Shown: one piece after another, positions 1 to 11,455 of the stretch
Position numbering within the stretch: position 1 is the first letter of the stretch
How the letters are laid out: every line of letters begins with the position of its first letter
Source: Gammaproteobacteria bacterium
GTDB lineage: Bacteria; Pseudomonadota; Gammaproteobacteria; UBA4575
Assembly: GCA_011523795.1 (NCBI GenBank)
Contig: WTFY01000009.1
Location: 124,001 to 188,000, forward strand
DNA length: 64,000 nucleotides
Reading direction: 5' to 3'
The notes under the pieces: generated by a model
Told to the model about the DNA's origin: nothing
Databases searched by the model: none
Seen by the model: only the letters and a program-made list of their open reading frames with translations
Program-made: the position numbers and the translations under genes

Positions 1-163
1 GGAGCATTCGTACAAGCGTGGTCTTGCCTGCTCCATTCGGCCCGATCAGGGTCACCACTTCTCCCAGACCGACACTGATATCCACCTGGTCAAGAATCTC
101 GCGGCCGTTTCTGCGAAAGCTTACTCCTCGGGCCTCAACCAGCGCGGCCCTGTCTGCAGTCAA
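1..163 (-). CDS. znuC: Zinc ABC transporter ATP-binding protein, N-terminal part (ZnuC-like), cut by window edge
   Basis: Only the first 54 codons lie inside the window. They read as the start of an ABC ATPase: a TTG start, the first beta-strand region, then a Walker A motif with the core GPNGAGKTTL near residues 41-50. The TTG start overlaps the stop of zur by four bases (TTGA), so the two genes are probably translationally coupled. Position directly behind a Zur-type regulator is the usual place for znuC, the ATPase that powers high-affinity zinc import with ZnuB and ZnuA. The substrate is inferred from the neighbour alone, because the visible part cannot distinguish zinc from other metal ABC ATPases. 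The rest of the gene and any znuB are outside the window. Confidence 0.8.
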   Translation of the reverse strand, partial: MTADRAALVEARGVSFRRNGREILDQVDISVGLGEVVTLIGPNGAGKTTLVRML

Positions 164-672
164 GTTTCCGCCCTTTCGAAATCCAGGGTGTCAGAGCATG
201 CTGGACACAGCCCGCTGACTTCAATCAAGTGGGTATGAGCCACGAAGCCGGAACTTGCCGACAGGTTATCGATAGCGGTCAGCATCTGGGTGCCCTCTAG
301 TTCCGCCACCAACTCACACCGCTCGCATACCAGAAATATTGCTCCCTTTTGATGTCCGGGCCTGTTGCAAGCAAGATAGGCATTCCGGCTGGCAATTCGG
401 TGAATGAGACCCAGCGATTCCAGAAATGCAAGCGCCCGGTAAATTTGTGCAGGTGCCGGTCGCCGATTCTTCCAGTCAAACTGTTCTACGATTTCATATG
501 CACCCAGTGGACGATGGCCAGCCAGCAGAAGTTCCAGTACCGCGCGCCGGTTTTCGGTAAAGTGCTCATTATGATCCATACACGCCGCTTCGGCACGCTC
601 GATGCATTCCTCGATGCAGACCTGATGGTCATGCTGACGGTACGGAAAATCCGGTTTTCCCCTGTCAGACAT
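160..672 (-). CDS. zur: Zinc uptake regulator Zur (Fur family)
   Basis: A 170-residue Fur-family repressor. The N-terminal half is a winged helix-turn-helix, with the recognition-helix region around APAQIYRALAFLESLGLIHR. The C-terminal half has two Cys-x-x-Cys pairs (CERC and CPAC) for structural zinc and a His-rich stretch (HTH) for the regulatory metal. It is read as Zur rather than Fur because it is joined to a znuC-like gene by a four-base overlap and has an AT-rich dyad upstream resembling Zur sites. I chose the ATG giving MSDRGKPDF, behind an AGGGG ribosome site. A longer in-frame start at 741 would run through the candidate operator and adds residues not typical of the family. The protein should repress its own operon when zinc is plentiful. 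Confidence 0.88.
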   Translation of the reverse strand: MSDRGKPDFPYRQHDHQVCIEECIERAEAACMDHNEHFTENRRAVLELLLAGHRPLGAYEIVEQFDWKNRRPAPAQIYRALAFLESLGLIHRIASRNAYLACNRPGHQKGAIFLVCERCELVAELEGTQMLTAIDNLSASSGFVAHTHLIEVSGLCPACSDTLDFERAET

Positions 673-719
673 GGCCCCTGCCTTGCCTGGTACATTGCAG
701 CAATTGTGGGGCGCTGATG

Positions 720-760
720 GCAATACTATATAACATTGCAAACACTATAACATAACATTC
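720..760 (-). promoter_or_regulatory. Candidate tandem Zur operator upstream of zur-znuC
   Basis: Bases 720-739 form an interrupted inverted repeat with arms GCAAT and ATTGC around a TATATA core (minus strand GCAATGTTATATAGTATTGC). Directly next to it, 741-759 reads AATGTTATGTTATAGTGTT on the minus strand. Both share the half-site AATGTTAT, which matches the known gammaproteobacterial Zur pattern built on AATGTTATA. The pair lies about 50-90 bases before the zur start, where a repressor would block its own promoter. The assignment is inference from motif and position. Confidence 0.6.
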
Positions 761-1073
761 TACCCGGAATATCTTACTGTCTTTACAGGCAGAACGCCTG
801 GAAATGAATCTTCAGCCGACACAAGACAATCAATGGGAATTGTGAAATCCTCCACTTACTTCCTGCATACCAGGATTTTGTGACGGATTCAGATCAATGC
901 CCGGTGAATTGCAGATTGAAGGTGGCCGTAGCGCAGTGCAAGGATACTGCCAAAGGCTGTTGCCTGAACCGAAATAAGCGCCTGGTTTGAGCGTGGCAAT
1001 GACATGCCGGCTCGCACCCGGCCAGAATTGCATTCAGGCATGTGGTCCTGGAACGATCAGGGAATTCCGGATA

Positions 1074-1120
1074 AGGAAGGTGCTTCAATAAAAGCGGGAA
1101 ATATTTTGAAGCACCTTCCT
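1074..1120 (-). terminator. Perfect 15-bp hairpin just behind katG
   Basis: Bases 1074-1088 and 1106-1120 are exact inverted complements of 15 bases with a 17-base loop. The structure starts 11 bases beyond the katG stop codon. It lacks a downstream T run on the katG strand, so it is not a canonical Rho-independent terminator. It may stabilise the 3' end of the katG mRNA or stop transcription with help. Confidence 0.5.
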
Positions 1121-1131
1121 AGTTTCTAGGA

Positions 1132-3803
<2,672 letters not shown>

Positions 3804-4055
3804 TTGAACGATTCAGCTAGACCCGTGAACTTTGAAAAATCCCTGAAAGAGCTTGAAGCACTGGTCATCAAGCTGGAAAAGGGAGGGTTGTCGCTGGAGG
3901 AATCTCTCAAATGCTTTGAACAAGGTGTCAAACTGACCCGTGAATGTCGCATGGCCCTGCAAAATGCAGAGCAGAAAATCTCGGTGTTGAGCAAAGAAAA
4001 TGGTGACTGGATAGAAAAGACTATCGATCACGGAGAAATGCTTGAGGAAGATTGA
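3804..4055 (+). CDS. xseB: Exodeoxyribonuclease VII small subunit
   Basis: An 83-residue helical protein matching the XseB family in length and in its core FEKSLKELEALVIKLEKG and LEESLKCFEQGVKL. XseB binds the large subunit XseA to make exonuclease VII, which degrades single-stranded DNA. xseA is not in the window, as is usual. The frame opens at a TTG; a GTG at 3825 is a possible later start that keeps the whole domain. No clear ribosome site decides between them. The gene overlaps ispA by 14 bases, the classical xseB-ispA-dxs arrangement. Confidence 0.9.
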   Translation: MNDSARPVNFEKSLKELEALVIKLEKGGLSLEESLKCFEQGVKLTRECRMALQNAEQKISVLSKENGDWIEKTIDHGEMLEED

Positions 4056-4929
4056 AGAAATCCTTGATCAGTACGCAGGGCGGGTAAACCGGCAGCTTGA
4101 AGTCTGCCTGCCAGATGAATCCAGTCCCCCTGAGACATTGCATCAGGCAATGCGCTATGCAGTGCTTGGTAATGGCAAACGTATCCGTCCGGTCCTTCTG
4201 TACGCCACGGGAGAAGCGCTGGGTGTCCCTTCGGAAAGGCTTGATAATCCGGCCTGTGCTGTCGAGCTCATTCACAGCTATTCGCTCGTGCATGATGACC
4301 TGCCAGCAATGGATGACGACGACCTCCGTCGAGGCAGACCTACCTGTCACAAGGCTTTTGATGAAGCGACTGCTATCCTGGTGGGCGATGCCGTACAGGC
4401 ACTTGCATTTTCGATGCTTGCAAATGATCAGGCCAACTCCCCTGAACAAAGGAATACCATGATTCAGCTGCTGGCAGAATGTACAGGCTCACAAGGTATG
4501 GTTGGCGGTCAGGCCATAGACCTTGCCTCCGTAGACAGGCAACTGAGCAGACAGGAAGTCGAACACATGCACCGACTCAAGACCGGAGCATTGATCAAGG
4601 CCAGTGTGTTGCTCGCCGTGATCGCCTCCGGGGCTGATGATCCAGATACCCACAACCATTTTGCTCGTTTTGCTGAATGCATTGGACTCATGTTCCAGAT
4701 ACGTGATGACATACTTGATATCCAGAGCAATACGGAAACTCTGGGTAAACCACAAGGGTCAGATGAAGCACAAAAAAAACCGACTTACCCGAGCATTATT
4801 GGCATAGAGGAATCGGAAAGCGCCTGCAGAAAGCTACTGGAGCAGGCGTGCCTGGAGATGGAATCCGTGAATGTCCGCTGGGACACCCTGAAGCTCATAA
4901 GCCAGTATATCGTGACCCGCGCCTCATAG
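4042..4929 (+). CDS. ispA: (2E,6E)-farnesyl diphosphate synthase
   Basis: A 295-residue trans-prenyltransferase that condenses isopentenyl diphosphate with dimethylallyl and geranyl diphosphate to give farnesyl diphosphate, the precursor of undecaprenyl phosphate and quinones. The first aspartate-rich motif is DDLPAMD (Asp85-Asp91) with the two-residue insertion typical of bacterial short-chain enzymes, followed by RRGRPT. The second is DDILD in QIRDDILDIQ. The length matches IspA of E. coli closely. The TTG start overlaps the end of xseB by 14 bases, so translation is probably coupled. It supplies C15 units for the lipid carrier used by MraY and MurG further along the window. Confidence 0.95.
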   Translation: MRKIEEILDQYAGRVNRQLEVCLPDESSPPETLHQAMRYAVLGNGKRIRPVLLYATGEALGVPSERLDNPACAVELIHSYSLVHDDLPAMDDDDLRRGRPTCHKAFDEATAILVGDAVQALAFSMLANDQANSPEQRNTMIQLLAECTGSQGMVGGQAIDLASVDRQLSRQEVEHMHRLKTGALIKASVLLAVIASGADDPDTHNHFARFAECIGLMFQIRDDILDIQSNTETLGKPQGSDEAQKKPTYPSIIGIEESESACRKLLEQACLEMESVNVRWDTLKLISQYIVTRAS

Positions 4930-5032
4930 ACCCATGTGACTGAAAGAAGTGACAACTGTATTCTCCAGCAGTGTCTGTCCCATGCCTGTCATGGAACCCT
5001 CCTGCAGTCCCGCCAGGCAATTGCTTGCGAAG

Positions 5033-5061
5033 TTGTCCCCTCCGTCACTGAATTGTATACT
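5033..5061 (+). promoter_or_regulatory. Candidate sigma-70 promoter of dxs
   Basis: TTGTCC at 5033-5038 and TATACT at 5056-5061 are separated by 17 bases, a near-consensus sigma-70 arrangement. It lies in the 170-base gap between ispA and dxs and about 40 bases before the dxs start. This suggests dxs can be transcribed independently of xseB-ispA. Confidence 0.5.
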
Positions 5062-5099
5062 CAATCCAAATTGCTGAGCTCCTATAAAGGCTGATAGAC

Positions 5100-7016
5100 A
5101 TGCCAGATTCACGCTATCCACTCCTTTCCGGTATCGATCACCCAGCAGATCTTCGAGCATTGGATGCAAGCCAGATTCCCGCAGTTGCCAAAGAGTTGAG
5201 GACCTATCTCCTGGATTCCATTTCCAGTTGTGGAGGACATTTTGCAGGAGGCCTGGGAGCCATCGAGGTCACGACTGCATTACATTATGTGTATGACACC
5301 CCGAATGACAGGATCATATGGGATGTAGGGCATCAGTGTTATCCGCACAAGATTCTTACAGGGCGTAAAGACCTCATCACGACCATAAGGACCCGTGGGG
5401 GACTTGCACCCTTTCCGAAACGAAGTGAAAGTGAGTTTGACCACTTTGGTACCGGGCATTCGAGCACATCCGTGAGTGCTGCCCTGGGAATGGCCATTGC
5501 GAGCGCATTGCAGGACAAGAACCGCAATGTTATCGCAGTAATTGGAGATGGTGGAATTACGGGTGGCATGGCCTATGAAGCCCTGAACCATCTGGGCAGT
5601 TGCGACGCAAACCTGCTGGTCATCCTCAATGACAATGAAATGTCGATTTCCCCAAATGTAGGGGCCATGACCAATTATCTGACCCGCATTTTGTCCGGCA
5701 AGGTGTCCTCGACCTTAAGCAAGAGCGGCAAAATGCTTCTACAGCCCATTCCATCGGCGCAAGAATTTGTCAGGCGCACCACGGAACATGTCAAAGGCAT
5801 GCTGGCTCCGCCTGGCATGCTATTCGAGGAGATGGGTGTGAGTTATTTCGGACCAGCGAATGGCCACGATGTAAGCAGCTTGGTGAAAATACTACAGAAC
5901 ATGAAACAACTTAAAGGACCCCGTCTGCTGCACATATGTACGGTCAAGGGAAAAGGATACGAAAAAGCAGAACAGGACCCTGTGGGCTATCATGCAGTGC
6001 CCGCTTTTGACACCAGTACCGGAGTTGTAAAATCAGGTGGTCCGCCCAAACTGACCTATACCAAGGTGTTCAGTGACTGGCTGTGTGACATGGCAGAACA
6101 GGACAGGAGAGTAGTGGCCATCACTCCTGCCATGCGTGAAGGTTCCGGCCTGGTTGAGTTCAACAAAAGATTTCCCGAACGCTACTTCGATGTTGCGATT
6201 GCAGAGCAGCATTCAGTCACGGTCGCCGCTGGCATGGCCTGTGAAGAAATAAAACCAGTCGTTGCAATCTATTCAACATTCTTGCAGCGCGCATACGACC
6301 AGTTGATTCATGATGTGGCGGTGCAAAACCTTTCCGTCATGTTCGCAATTGACCGCGCCGGCGTTGTTGGAGCAGACGGCCAAACCCACGCGGGCAGTTT
6401 TGACCTTACTTATCTCCGATGCATACCCAACATGGTAGTCATGACGCCCAGCGATGAAAACGAAACGCGACGCATGTTGTACACCGCATACCTGCAAGAC
6501 TGCCCTGCCGCCGTGCGTTACCCGCGTGGCACTGGACCTGGTACACCTGTTGAGCCTGGCATGCACGCCGTAGAAGTTGGCAAGGCAAAAGTAATACGCA
6601 GTGGCAAACGCATTGCCATTCTGGCTTTTGGCAGCCCTGTGCATGATGCCTTGCAAGTTGGTGAGAAACTGGATGCTACTGTGGTTGACATGCGGTTTGT
6701 AAAACCGATTGATCATGCCCTCATCACAGACATGGCCAAAACTCACGATTTCATCGTTACGATAGAAGACAATGTCGTTAAGGGCGGTGCTGGATCTGCA
6801 GTCAATGAAGTCCTTGCTTCCGGCAGTTTCCCTGTATGCATCAAGAATCTTGGCTTGCCTGACCGGTATCTGAACCATGCCACGCGTGAAGAGCAGCTCA
6901 GCGAAGCCGGACTGGATACAGAGGGTATACTGGAGTCAATCCAGAATTTTATAGACGAGGACCAGAAAGTCGTGCGTGCCAAGGAACGGTTCAAAAACCA
7001 GAATCTTTCACCATGA
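5100..7016 (+). CDS. dxs: 1-Deoxy-D-xylulose-5-phosphate synthase
   Basis: A 638-residue thiamine-diphosphate enzyme that condenses pyruvate with glyceraldehyde 3-phosphate in the first step of the MEP isoprenoid pathway. Visible landmarks are the N-terminal HxC region ([15 protein letters not shown]), the thiamine-diphosphate site [15 protein letters not shown], the central transketolase-type pyrimidine domain ([15 protein letters not shown]), the [14 protein letters not shown] motif, and a C-terminal transketolase domain. Length is normal for the family. It follows ispA in the same direction after 170 bases and may have its own promoter. It ends one base before the convergent bamC stop, leaving no room for a dedicated terminator. 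Confidence 0.97.
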   Translation: MPDSRYPLLSGIDHPADLRALDASQIPAVAKELRTYLLDSISSCGGHFAGGLGAIEVTTALHYVYDTPNDRIIWDVGHQCYPHKILTGRKDLITTIRTRGGLAPFPKRSESEFDHFGTGHSSTSVSAALGMAIASALQDKNRNVIAVIGDGGITGGMAYEALNHLGSCDANLLVILNDNEMSISPNVGAMTNYLTRILSGKVSSTLSKSGKMLLQPIPSAQEFVRRTTEHVKGMLAPPGMLFEEMGVSYFGPANGHDVSSLVKILQNMKQLKGPRLLHICTVKGKGYEKAEQDPVGYHAVPAFDTSTGVVKSGGPPKLTYTKVFSDWLCDMAEQDRRVVAITPAMREGSGLVEFNKRFPERYFDVAIAEQHSVTVAAGMACEEIKPVVAIYSTFLQRAYDQLIHDVAVQNLSVMFAIDRAGVVGADGQTHAGSFDLTYLRCIPNMVVMTPSDENETRRMLYTAYLQDCPAAVRYPRGTGPGTPVEPGMHAVEVGKAKVIRSGKRIAILAFGSPVHDALQVGEKLDATVVDMRFVKPIDHALITDMAKTHDFIVTIEDNVVKGGAGSAVNEVLASGSFPVCIKNLGLPDRYLNHATREEQLSEAGLDTEGILESIQNFIDEDQKVVRAKERFKNQNLSP

Positions 7017-7017
7017 G

Positions 7018-8079
7018 TCACGCACGGGGGTAATGACCAGGATAGGCTGAAACAATCCTGCGCAACAGCCTCCTGGCCATTTCTGGGTCAAGCGCATCTT
7101 CTTCCTGGTTCATTCCGTGTGCAGTAATCAGTGTCCGCTTGCCTTGGCCAAGCAGATGGATCTGGTAATGCACCTGCTCCGTATCGATTTCCTTGATGCC
7201 TGTCTGCGTGGATACAGGATCTGCTCCAAGGGACACGAAGTATATTCCCTTGTCACGGTTGTGGTCCTCGACCACGAGGCCGGAACGATCCAGAGCCACA
7301 CCGGTTCTGCGCCAGACCCGTGAGAAGACGTCTCCAACCATCAATACCGGGATGCCCTTCACGTCCTTGATATCCAGATACAAAAACTGGATGTCCGACG
7401 TGGCGAACTTCAGTTCAGCCTCTTCCTTAGTAGTCCCCAGGAATTCCATCAACCTGATCATCATTTCAGCTTCCCTCTCACTGTTAGGCGGCTGAGGCTT
7501 CCACAGGATCTGATCGTCAGCGTTTACAGCTGCCACTTCCAGTCCACGTTGGGTCAAAAATATGTTGGTCACGGCATTGGGCTGACGCTCAAGCCGTACA
7601 CGAAACTTTTCGCTCGTGATATCAAAACTTTCATGGTTGGATCGTATATCCCGGAAACGGCCCAGATTCTGTGTCCATTGAGTTTCAAGGTAACCCAGGG
7701 AAGGTTCGTCCTTGGCGATCCTGAAACCTTCGTCCTGCCAGAATTTACGCAACAATGGCCACAATGTTACCGGGTCGGTATCCACTTCCAGCCAACGGGT
7801 AGGTCCTTCGCGCCGCACCCTGATTTCTAGAAACTCGGGCAACACCACAGCCCCAAGTGCAGGCTCTTGAGATTCGAGCGCGCTTACCCTGTCATTAGCC
7901 GTTTTTGGAATTTTCAGGCTGTTCTCCCATTCCGGAGTGACGAGGTCAGGGGGGGCTTCAAGCGGGTTGGTGGTCGAACTGTCCTTGTAATCACCCCCCA
8001 TCTGCTTCAGCATTGCACAGCCGCCAAGCATCAGCATCACTGCTATGAATATCATGGATTGCAAGAACCAGCGACTCAT
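7018..8079 (-). CDS. bamC: Outer membrane assembly lipoprotein BamC (NlpB family)
   Basis: A 353-residue lipoprotein. The N-terminus is a lipoprotein signal peptide with lipobox LGGC (lipid-bearing Cys near residue 21), then a low-complexity linker rich in Pro, Ser and Asp, as in BamC, followed by two alpha/beta domains. Sequence identity by eye to E. coli BamC is low, so the call leans on the lipobox, architecture, length and the position 17 bases behind dapA, which is the conserved dapA-bamC pair. BamC is a non-essential partner of BamA and BamD in the complex that folds outer-membrane proteins. bamD is also in this window (19777). It converges with dxs. Confidence 0.85.
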   Translation of the reverse strand: MSRWFLQSMIFIAVMLMLGGCAMLKQMGGDYKDSSTTNPLEAPPDLVTPEWENSLKIPKTANDRVSALESQEPALGAVVLPEFLEIRVRREGPTRWLEVDTDPVTLWPLLRKFWQDEGFRIAKDEPSLGYLETQWTQNLGRFRDIRSNHESFDITSEKFRVRLERQPNAVTNIFLTQRGLEVAAVNADDQILWKPQPPNSEREAEMMIRLMEFLGTTKEEAELKFATSDIQFLYLDIKDVKGIPVLMVGDVFSRVWRRTGVALDRSGLVVEDHNRDKGIYFVSLGADPVSTQTGIKEIDTEQVHYQIHLLGQGKRTLITAHGMNQEEDALDPEMARRLLRRIVSAYPGHYPRA

Positions 8080-8096
8080 TTTAAAGCCCGCAATCT

Positions 8097-8972
8097 CTAC
8101 AAGCAGCCTGCAATTCGCAAGGCCTCTCGTAAAGTTTCATGGTGGATATGCGACAAGGTAGTCAAGGGCAGGCGTATACCTGTTGGAAACAGACCCATTT
8201 CAGCCAAGCACCACTTTACGGGAATTGGACTTGACTCCACAAACAGATCCCTGTTCAGCGGCGCCAGTCTAGCATTGATTTGCCGCGCTTTGTCCCAATC
8301 CCCCTCCAGGCTGGCCTCGCAAAGGCTGTGAAACTGCCTTGGGGCAACATTTCCAGTAACCGTTATCACTCCACAGCCGCCCGCAAACAGGAACTCCGTA
8401 GCAGTGCTGTCGTCGCCACTGATCAACAGAAATTCTCCATCACTTTCTGCAAGGATTTTCTTGCAGCGGTCTATATCCCCCGTTGCCTCCTTGATACCTA
8501 CAATATGATCGACACGGGAGAGACGGATCACCGTCTCAGGCAACATGTCACATGCTGTACGACCCGGTACATTGTACAGAATCTGGGGAATTGCAACGGT
8601 TTTAGCTACCGTTTCATAATGCAGAAACAGTCCTTCCTGGGTAGGCTTGTTGTAGTAGGGTGCAACCAGCAAACAGGCATCGGCACCCGCTTCTTTAGCG
8701 CATCGGGTCAATTCTATGGTTTCACGTGTAGAGTTCGACCCGGTACCCGCGATGACTGGCACCCGTCCCCTAACCTGCTCGACTACAAAGCGGACCACCT
8801 CGCAATGTTCAGCATGATCCAGTGTCGCCGACTCTCCCGTGGTGCCTGCAGGCACCAGTGCATCACTACCACTCCCAATATGAAACTCAACATAATCAGC
8901 CAGGGCACTGTAATCGATGGCTCCACCCTCGTGCATGGGAGTCGCAATTGCAACCATACTGCCTTTAAACAC
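8097..8972 (-). CDS. dapA: 4-Hydroxy-tetrahydrodipicolinate synthase
   Basis: A 291-residue TIM-barrel aldolase that condenses pyruvate with aspartate semialdehyde, the entry to lysine and meso-diaminopimelate synthesis. Signature motifs are present: PAGTTGESATL for substrate carboxylate binding, the catalytic tyrosine in YNVPGRTACD, and the Schiff-base lysine in VGIKEATGD. Its length is essentially that of E. coli DapA. It heads a two-gene unit with bamC. The diaminopimelate it leads to is the substrate of MurE in the dcw cluster of this window. Confidence 0.97.
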   Translation of the reverse strand: MFKGSMVAIATPMHEGGAIDYSALADYVEFHIGSGSDALVPAGTTGESATLDHAEHCEVVRFVVEQVRGRVPVIAGTGSNSTRETIELTRCAKEAGADACLLVAPYYNKPTQEGLFLHYETVAKTVAIPQILYNVPGRTACDMLPETVIRLSRVDHIVGIKEATGDIDRCKKILAESDGEFLLISGDDSTATEFLFAGGCGVITVTGNVAPRQFHSLCEASLEGDWDKARQINARLAPLNRDLFVESSPIPVKWCLAEMGLFPTGIRLPLTTLSHIHHETLREALRIAGCL

Positions 8973-9096
8973 TTTGTACCTCAGACAGGTTCTGATCCAG
9001 GGAGGTTACGGATAGTACTGATGGAATCATGCCTTTACAAGAAATTGGCCTCCATACTGGTAATTTCCGTGTTCATCGTGACATTTCGACAAGGCA

Positions 9097-10191
9097 TCAC
9101 TCAGACAAGGGTTGTGATGTATCCCTGGATTCCTTGTTGATTGCAGTCCATGCCCGGATGACAGCATGAACTAGCGTCGCCAGCGGGATTGCGAAAAAAA
9201 CTCCCCAAACTCCCCAAATCCCGCCAAATACGAGAACCGCTGCAATGATCGCCACAGGATGCAGGTTGACAAACTCTGAAAACAGTAACGGCACCAGTAC
9301 ATTTCCGTCCAAAATCTGAATCGCAGCGTAAGCTGCAAGGATATATATAAACTGGGAGCTTGGGCCCCATTGAAAGTATGCCACGAACGCAACCGGGATT
9401 GTCACTAATGCAGCGCCTACATAAGGAACAATTACAGAAATACCCACCAAGAATGAAAGCAGCATAGCGAATTTAAGGCCAAAGAATACAAATGTCAGAT
9501 ACGTAGCAAACCAGACCACCAGTATCTCTATTACCTTGCCACGGATATAGCTTGCAATTTTCTTATTGACTTCCACCCACACCGCACCTGTCAGTTCCCG
9601 CTCGGGAGGCAGAAAACTCACCAGCCATTCCAGAATCTTGCGCTTGTCCTTGAGAAAAAAGAAAACCAGCAGTGGAACAATGATCAGGTAGATCATGATT
9701 GTGAACAGGCCCAACACAGATTCCAAGGGCTGACTGATAAACTTATGGCCGACTGAAATCAATTGTGACTGGATGGATCGTATCAGTTCACTTATCTGAT
9801 CCTCAGTAATGATCTGTGCAAGACTCGGGTATTTGTCCGGTAACTGCATCAACAGGTTTTGCCCGTGTGCAACCATGCCCGGCAACTCGCGGAAAAATTC
9901 CGTCAACTGCTGAGAAAGCTTCGGTATCAGTGCAAATAGAATCAAGAGCAATAAAGCTATGAAGGCAAGGAAAACCAGTATTAGGGCAAGAAACCTTGGA
10001 ATCCTGCCTTGCTGCAACAGTGTCACTCCGCCATCCAGAATATAGGCAATGACGATGCTGGCCAGCAAGGGTGTCAGGATATCGCCAAACAGCAGTATGC
10101 TGGCAAACCCGATCACCAGACACAATGCAAGGATAACTACCTGAGGGTTTGAAAAGTTTCGATAGTACCAGTCTTTGATGTATTCGATCAT
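9097..10191 (-). CDS. AI-2E family transporter (PerM-like membrane protein)
   Basis: A 364-residue integral membrane protein with about eight hydrophobic segments: a pair near residues 17-50, one near 65-92, then a soluble stretch (about 95-150) followed by the remaining segments. The conserved core includes LVVFFFLKDK-like and PYVGA motifs typical of the AI-2E/PerM family. Members export small molecules, including autoinducer-2 in TqsA, or act as ion antiporters; the substrate of this one cannot be told from sequence. It lies 124 bases upstream of dapA and points the same way, without strong evidence of co-transcription. 'PerM-like' describes the family, not a proven function. Confidence 0.85.
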   Translation of the reverse strand: MIEYIKDWYYRNFSNPQVVILALCLVIGFASILLFGDILTPLLASIVIAYILDGGVTLLQQGRIPRFLALILVFLAFIALLLLILFALIPKLSQQLTEFFRELPGMVAHGQNLLMQLPDKYPSLAQIITEDQISELIRSIQSQLISVGHKFISQPLESVLGLFTIMIYLIIVPLLVFFFLKDKRKILEWLVSFLPPERELTGAVWVEVNKKIASYIRGKVIEILVVWFATYLTFVFFGLKFAMLLSFLVGISVIVPYVGAALVTIPVAFVAYFQWGPSSQFIYILAAYAAIQILDGNVLVPLLFSEFVNLHPVAIIAAVLVFGGIWGVWGVFFAIPLATLVHAVIRAWTAINKESRDTSQPLSE

Positions 10192-10340
10192 ATATTAGCG
10201 CGACATCCTGTATAGAAAACTTTTCCCAGTCTCAGCTTCAAGAACAGAACACTATTTTGAGGCACCTCAGCCGCCCTGCACCCCAAAACTTTCGGGGCAT
10301 TCAGATAACAGGAAAATGACTTCTGGGTTCATGCAGCCGA

Positions 10341-11237
10341 TTATTCAGGACTGCAATAGCCACGTGCGTACTCCAGCAATTCGTCCATTGCACGTAACCG
10401 GAACTTTTGCCGCTGGCGTACGAAGGAAAAGGCTCTTTCAAGTGGTGGGTCAAGGTCCAGCTTCTTCAGTACCTGCAGTTTCAGCTCCTTCTCAATCGTG
10501 GCGTTGGATACGATGGAAACACCCATGCCAGCTTCCACGGCACCCTTGATAGACTCCGGGCTGCCCAGCTCCAGGCAGATGTTCAGGTTGTTCCTGTCAA
10601 GGCCCATCTTTATCAGATAGCCCATAATCACTTCCCTAGTTCCAGAACCTTCCTCACGACAGATAAACGGGTAGCGTAAAAGCGTCTCCATGGAAATGGA
10701 GCTGCGACTAGCCAGCTCGTGTGCAGGCGAGACGATGACAACCAGATGATCGATGCGACACACTTCTACAAGCAAATTCTTGTTGGTGACAGGACCCTCT
10801 ACAATACCCAGATCAATCATGCTGTTTTCGATCATGGAGACGATACCTTCCGTATTTGAAACTTTCAGACGCAACTGGATATCAGGATACTTCTTTGTGA
10901 ATCCGCTCAGCAGGTTGGGCAGCATATATTCGGCAATTGTAGTGCTCGCGCCAAGTGTCAGTGAGCCACTTACATCTCCAGTGAGCTCCTTGACAGAATT
11001 TTCCATCTCTGCATACAGTTCGAAGATCTGTTCAGCATATTCATATGAGCGGCGCCCGGCTTCCGTCAACGTTACACGATTATGGGTTCTGTCAAACAGT
11101 CGGGTATTGAAGTGTTCCTCAAGCTGGCGAACTTGAAAAGTGACCGCGGGCTGAGTCATATGCAGTGTTTCCGCCGCTTTAGTGAAGCTGAGCAATTTTG
11201 CTACGGTATAAAATACTTGCAAGCGACGATCTGCCAT
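10341..11237 (-). CDS. LysR family transcriptional regulator
   Basis: A 298-residue LysR-type regulator. Residues 1-60 form the winged helix-turn-helix (FTKAAETLHMTQPAVTFQVR, with the wing at LFDRTHNRVTLTEAGR), and the remainder is the two-lobed effector-binding domain starting at GSLTLGASTTIAEYMLP. That segment is common in the CbbR/CysL-like branch, but the target cannot be assigned. I chose the ATG at 11237, preceded by AAGGAA, because a longer frame would add 46 residues without similarity to LysR proteins and run into the proS promoter region. It is divergent from proS with a 218-base gap, and no effector-pathway gene is adjacent. Confidence 0.92.
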   Translation of the reverse strand: MADRRLQVFYTVAKLLSFTKAAETLHMTQPAVTFQVRQLEEHFNTRLFDRTHNRVTLTEAGRRSYEYAEQIFELYAEMENSVKELTGDVSGSLTLGASTTIAEYMLPNLLSGFTKKYPDIQLRLKVSNTEGIVSMIENSMIDLGIVEGPVTNKNLLVEVCRIDHLVVIVSPAHELASRSSISMETLLRYPFICREEGSGTREVIMGYLIKMGLDRNNLNICLELGSPESIKGAVEAGMGVSIVSNATIEKELKLQVLKKLDLDPPLERAFSFVRQRQKFRLRAMDELLEYARGYCSPE

Positions 11238-11455
11238 CTCATTCCTTCTGGGCATATAAAGGTGGTTTATTATCGTAGTATACACCCATGCCTTGTTTTC
11301 TTGCAGGTTGACAGCGTCAAGCGCAAACATGCAACATGGATCAGACGGTGCTGCTTGTACTTGCCTGCCCTGCACCGTCGTCCAAACCTTGCCACACTAC
11401 TCAAGAGTGTCAGTAACTTGTTACTATGGAGTGCCGACTTTCAGGATAAGCGAGT

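Larger units (their letters stand above)
673..1131. other. Intergenic region between zur and katG
   Basis: This 459-base gap holds the zur upstream region with the candidate Zur sites (720-760) and the hairpin behind katG (1074-1120). Short open frames on the minus strand between 830 and 1088 have no recognisable domain, no convincing ribosome site and partly overlap the hairpin, so I do not call them genes. I see nothing else in 761-1073. Confidence 0.6.

Noticed and set aside
830-1088. Two short minus-strand open frames between zur and katG
   Set aside because: No ribosome site or recognisable domain, and they run into the katG hairpin.
4924-5169. 81-residue minus-strand open frame between ispA and dxs
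   Set aside because: Overlaps the dxs start and its candidate promoter; no family features.
10278-10300. GC-rich CCCC/GGGG inverted repeat behind the LysR gene as terminator
   Set aside because: Only four clean pairs and no T run.
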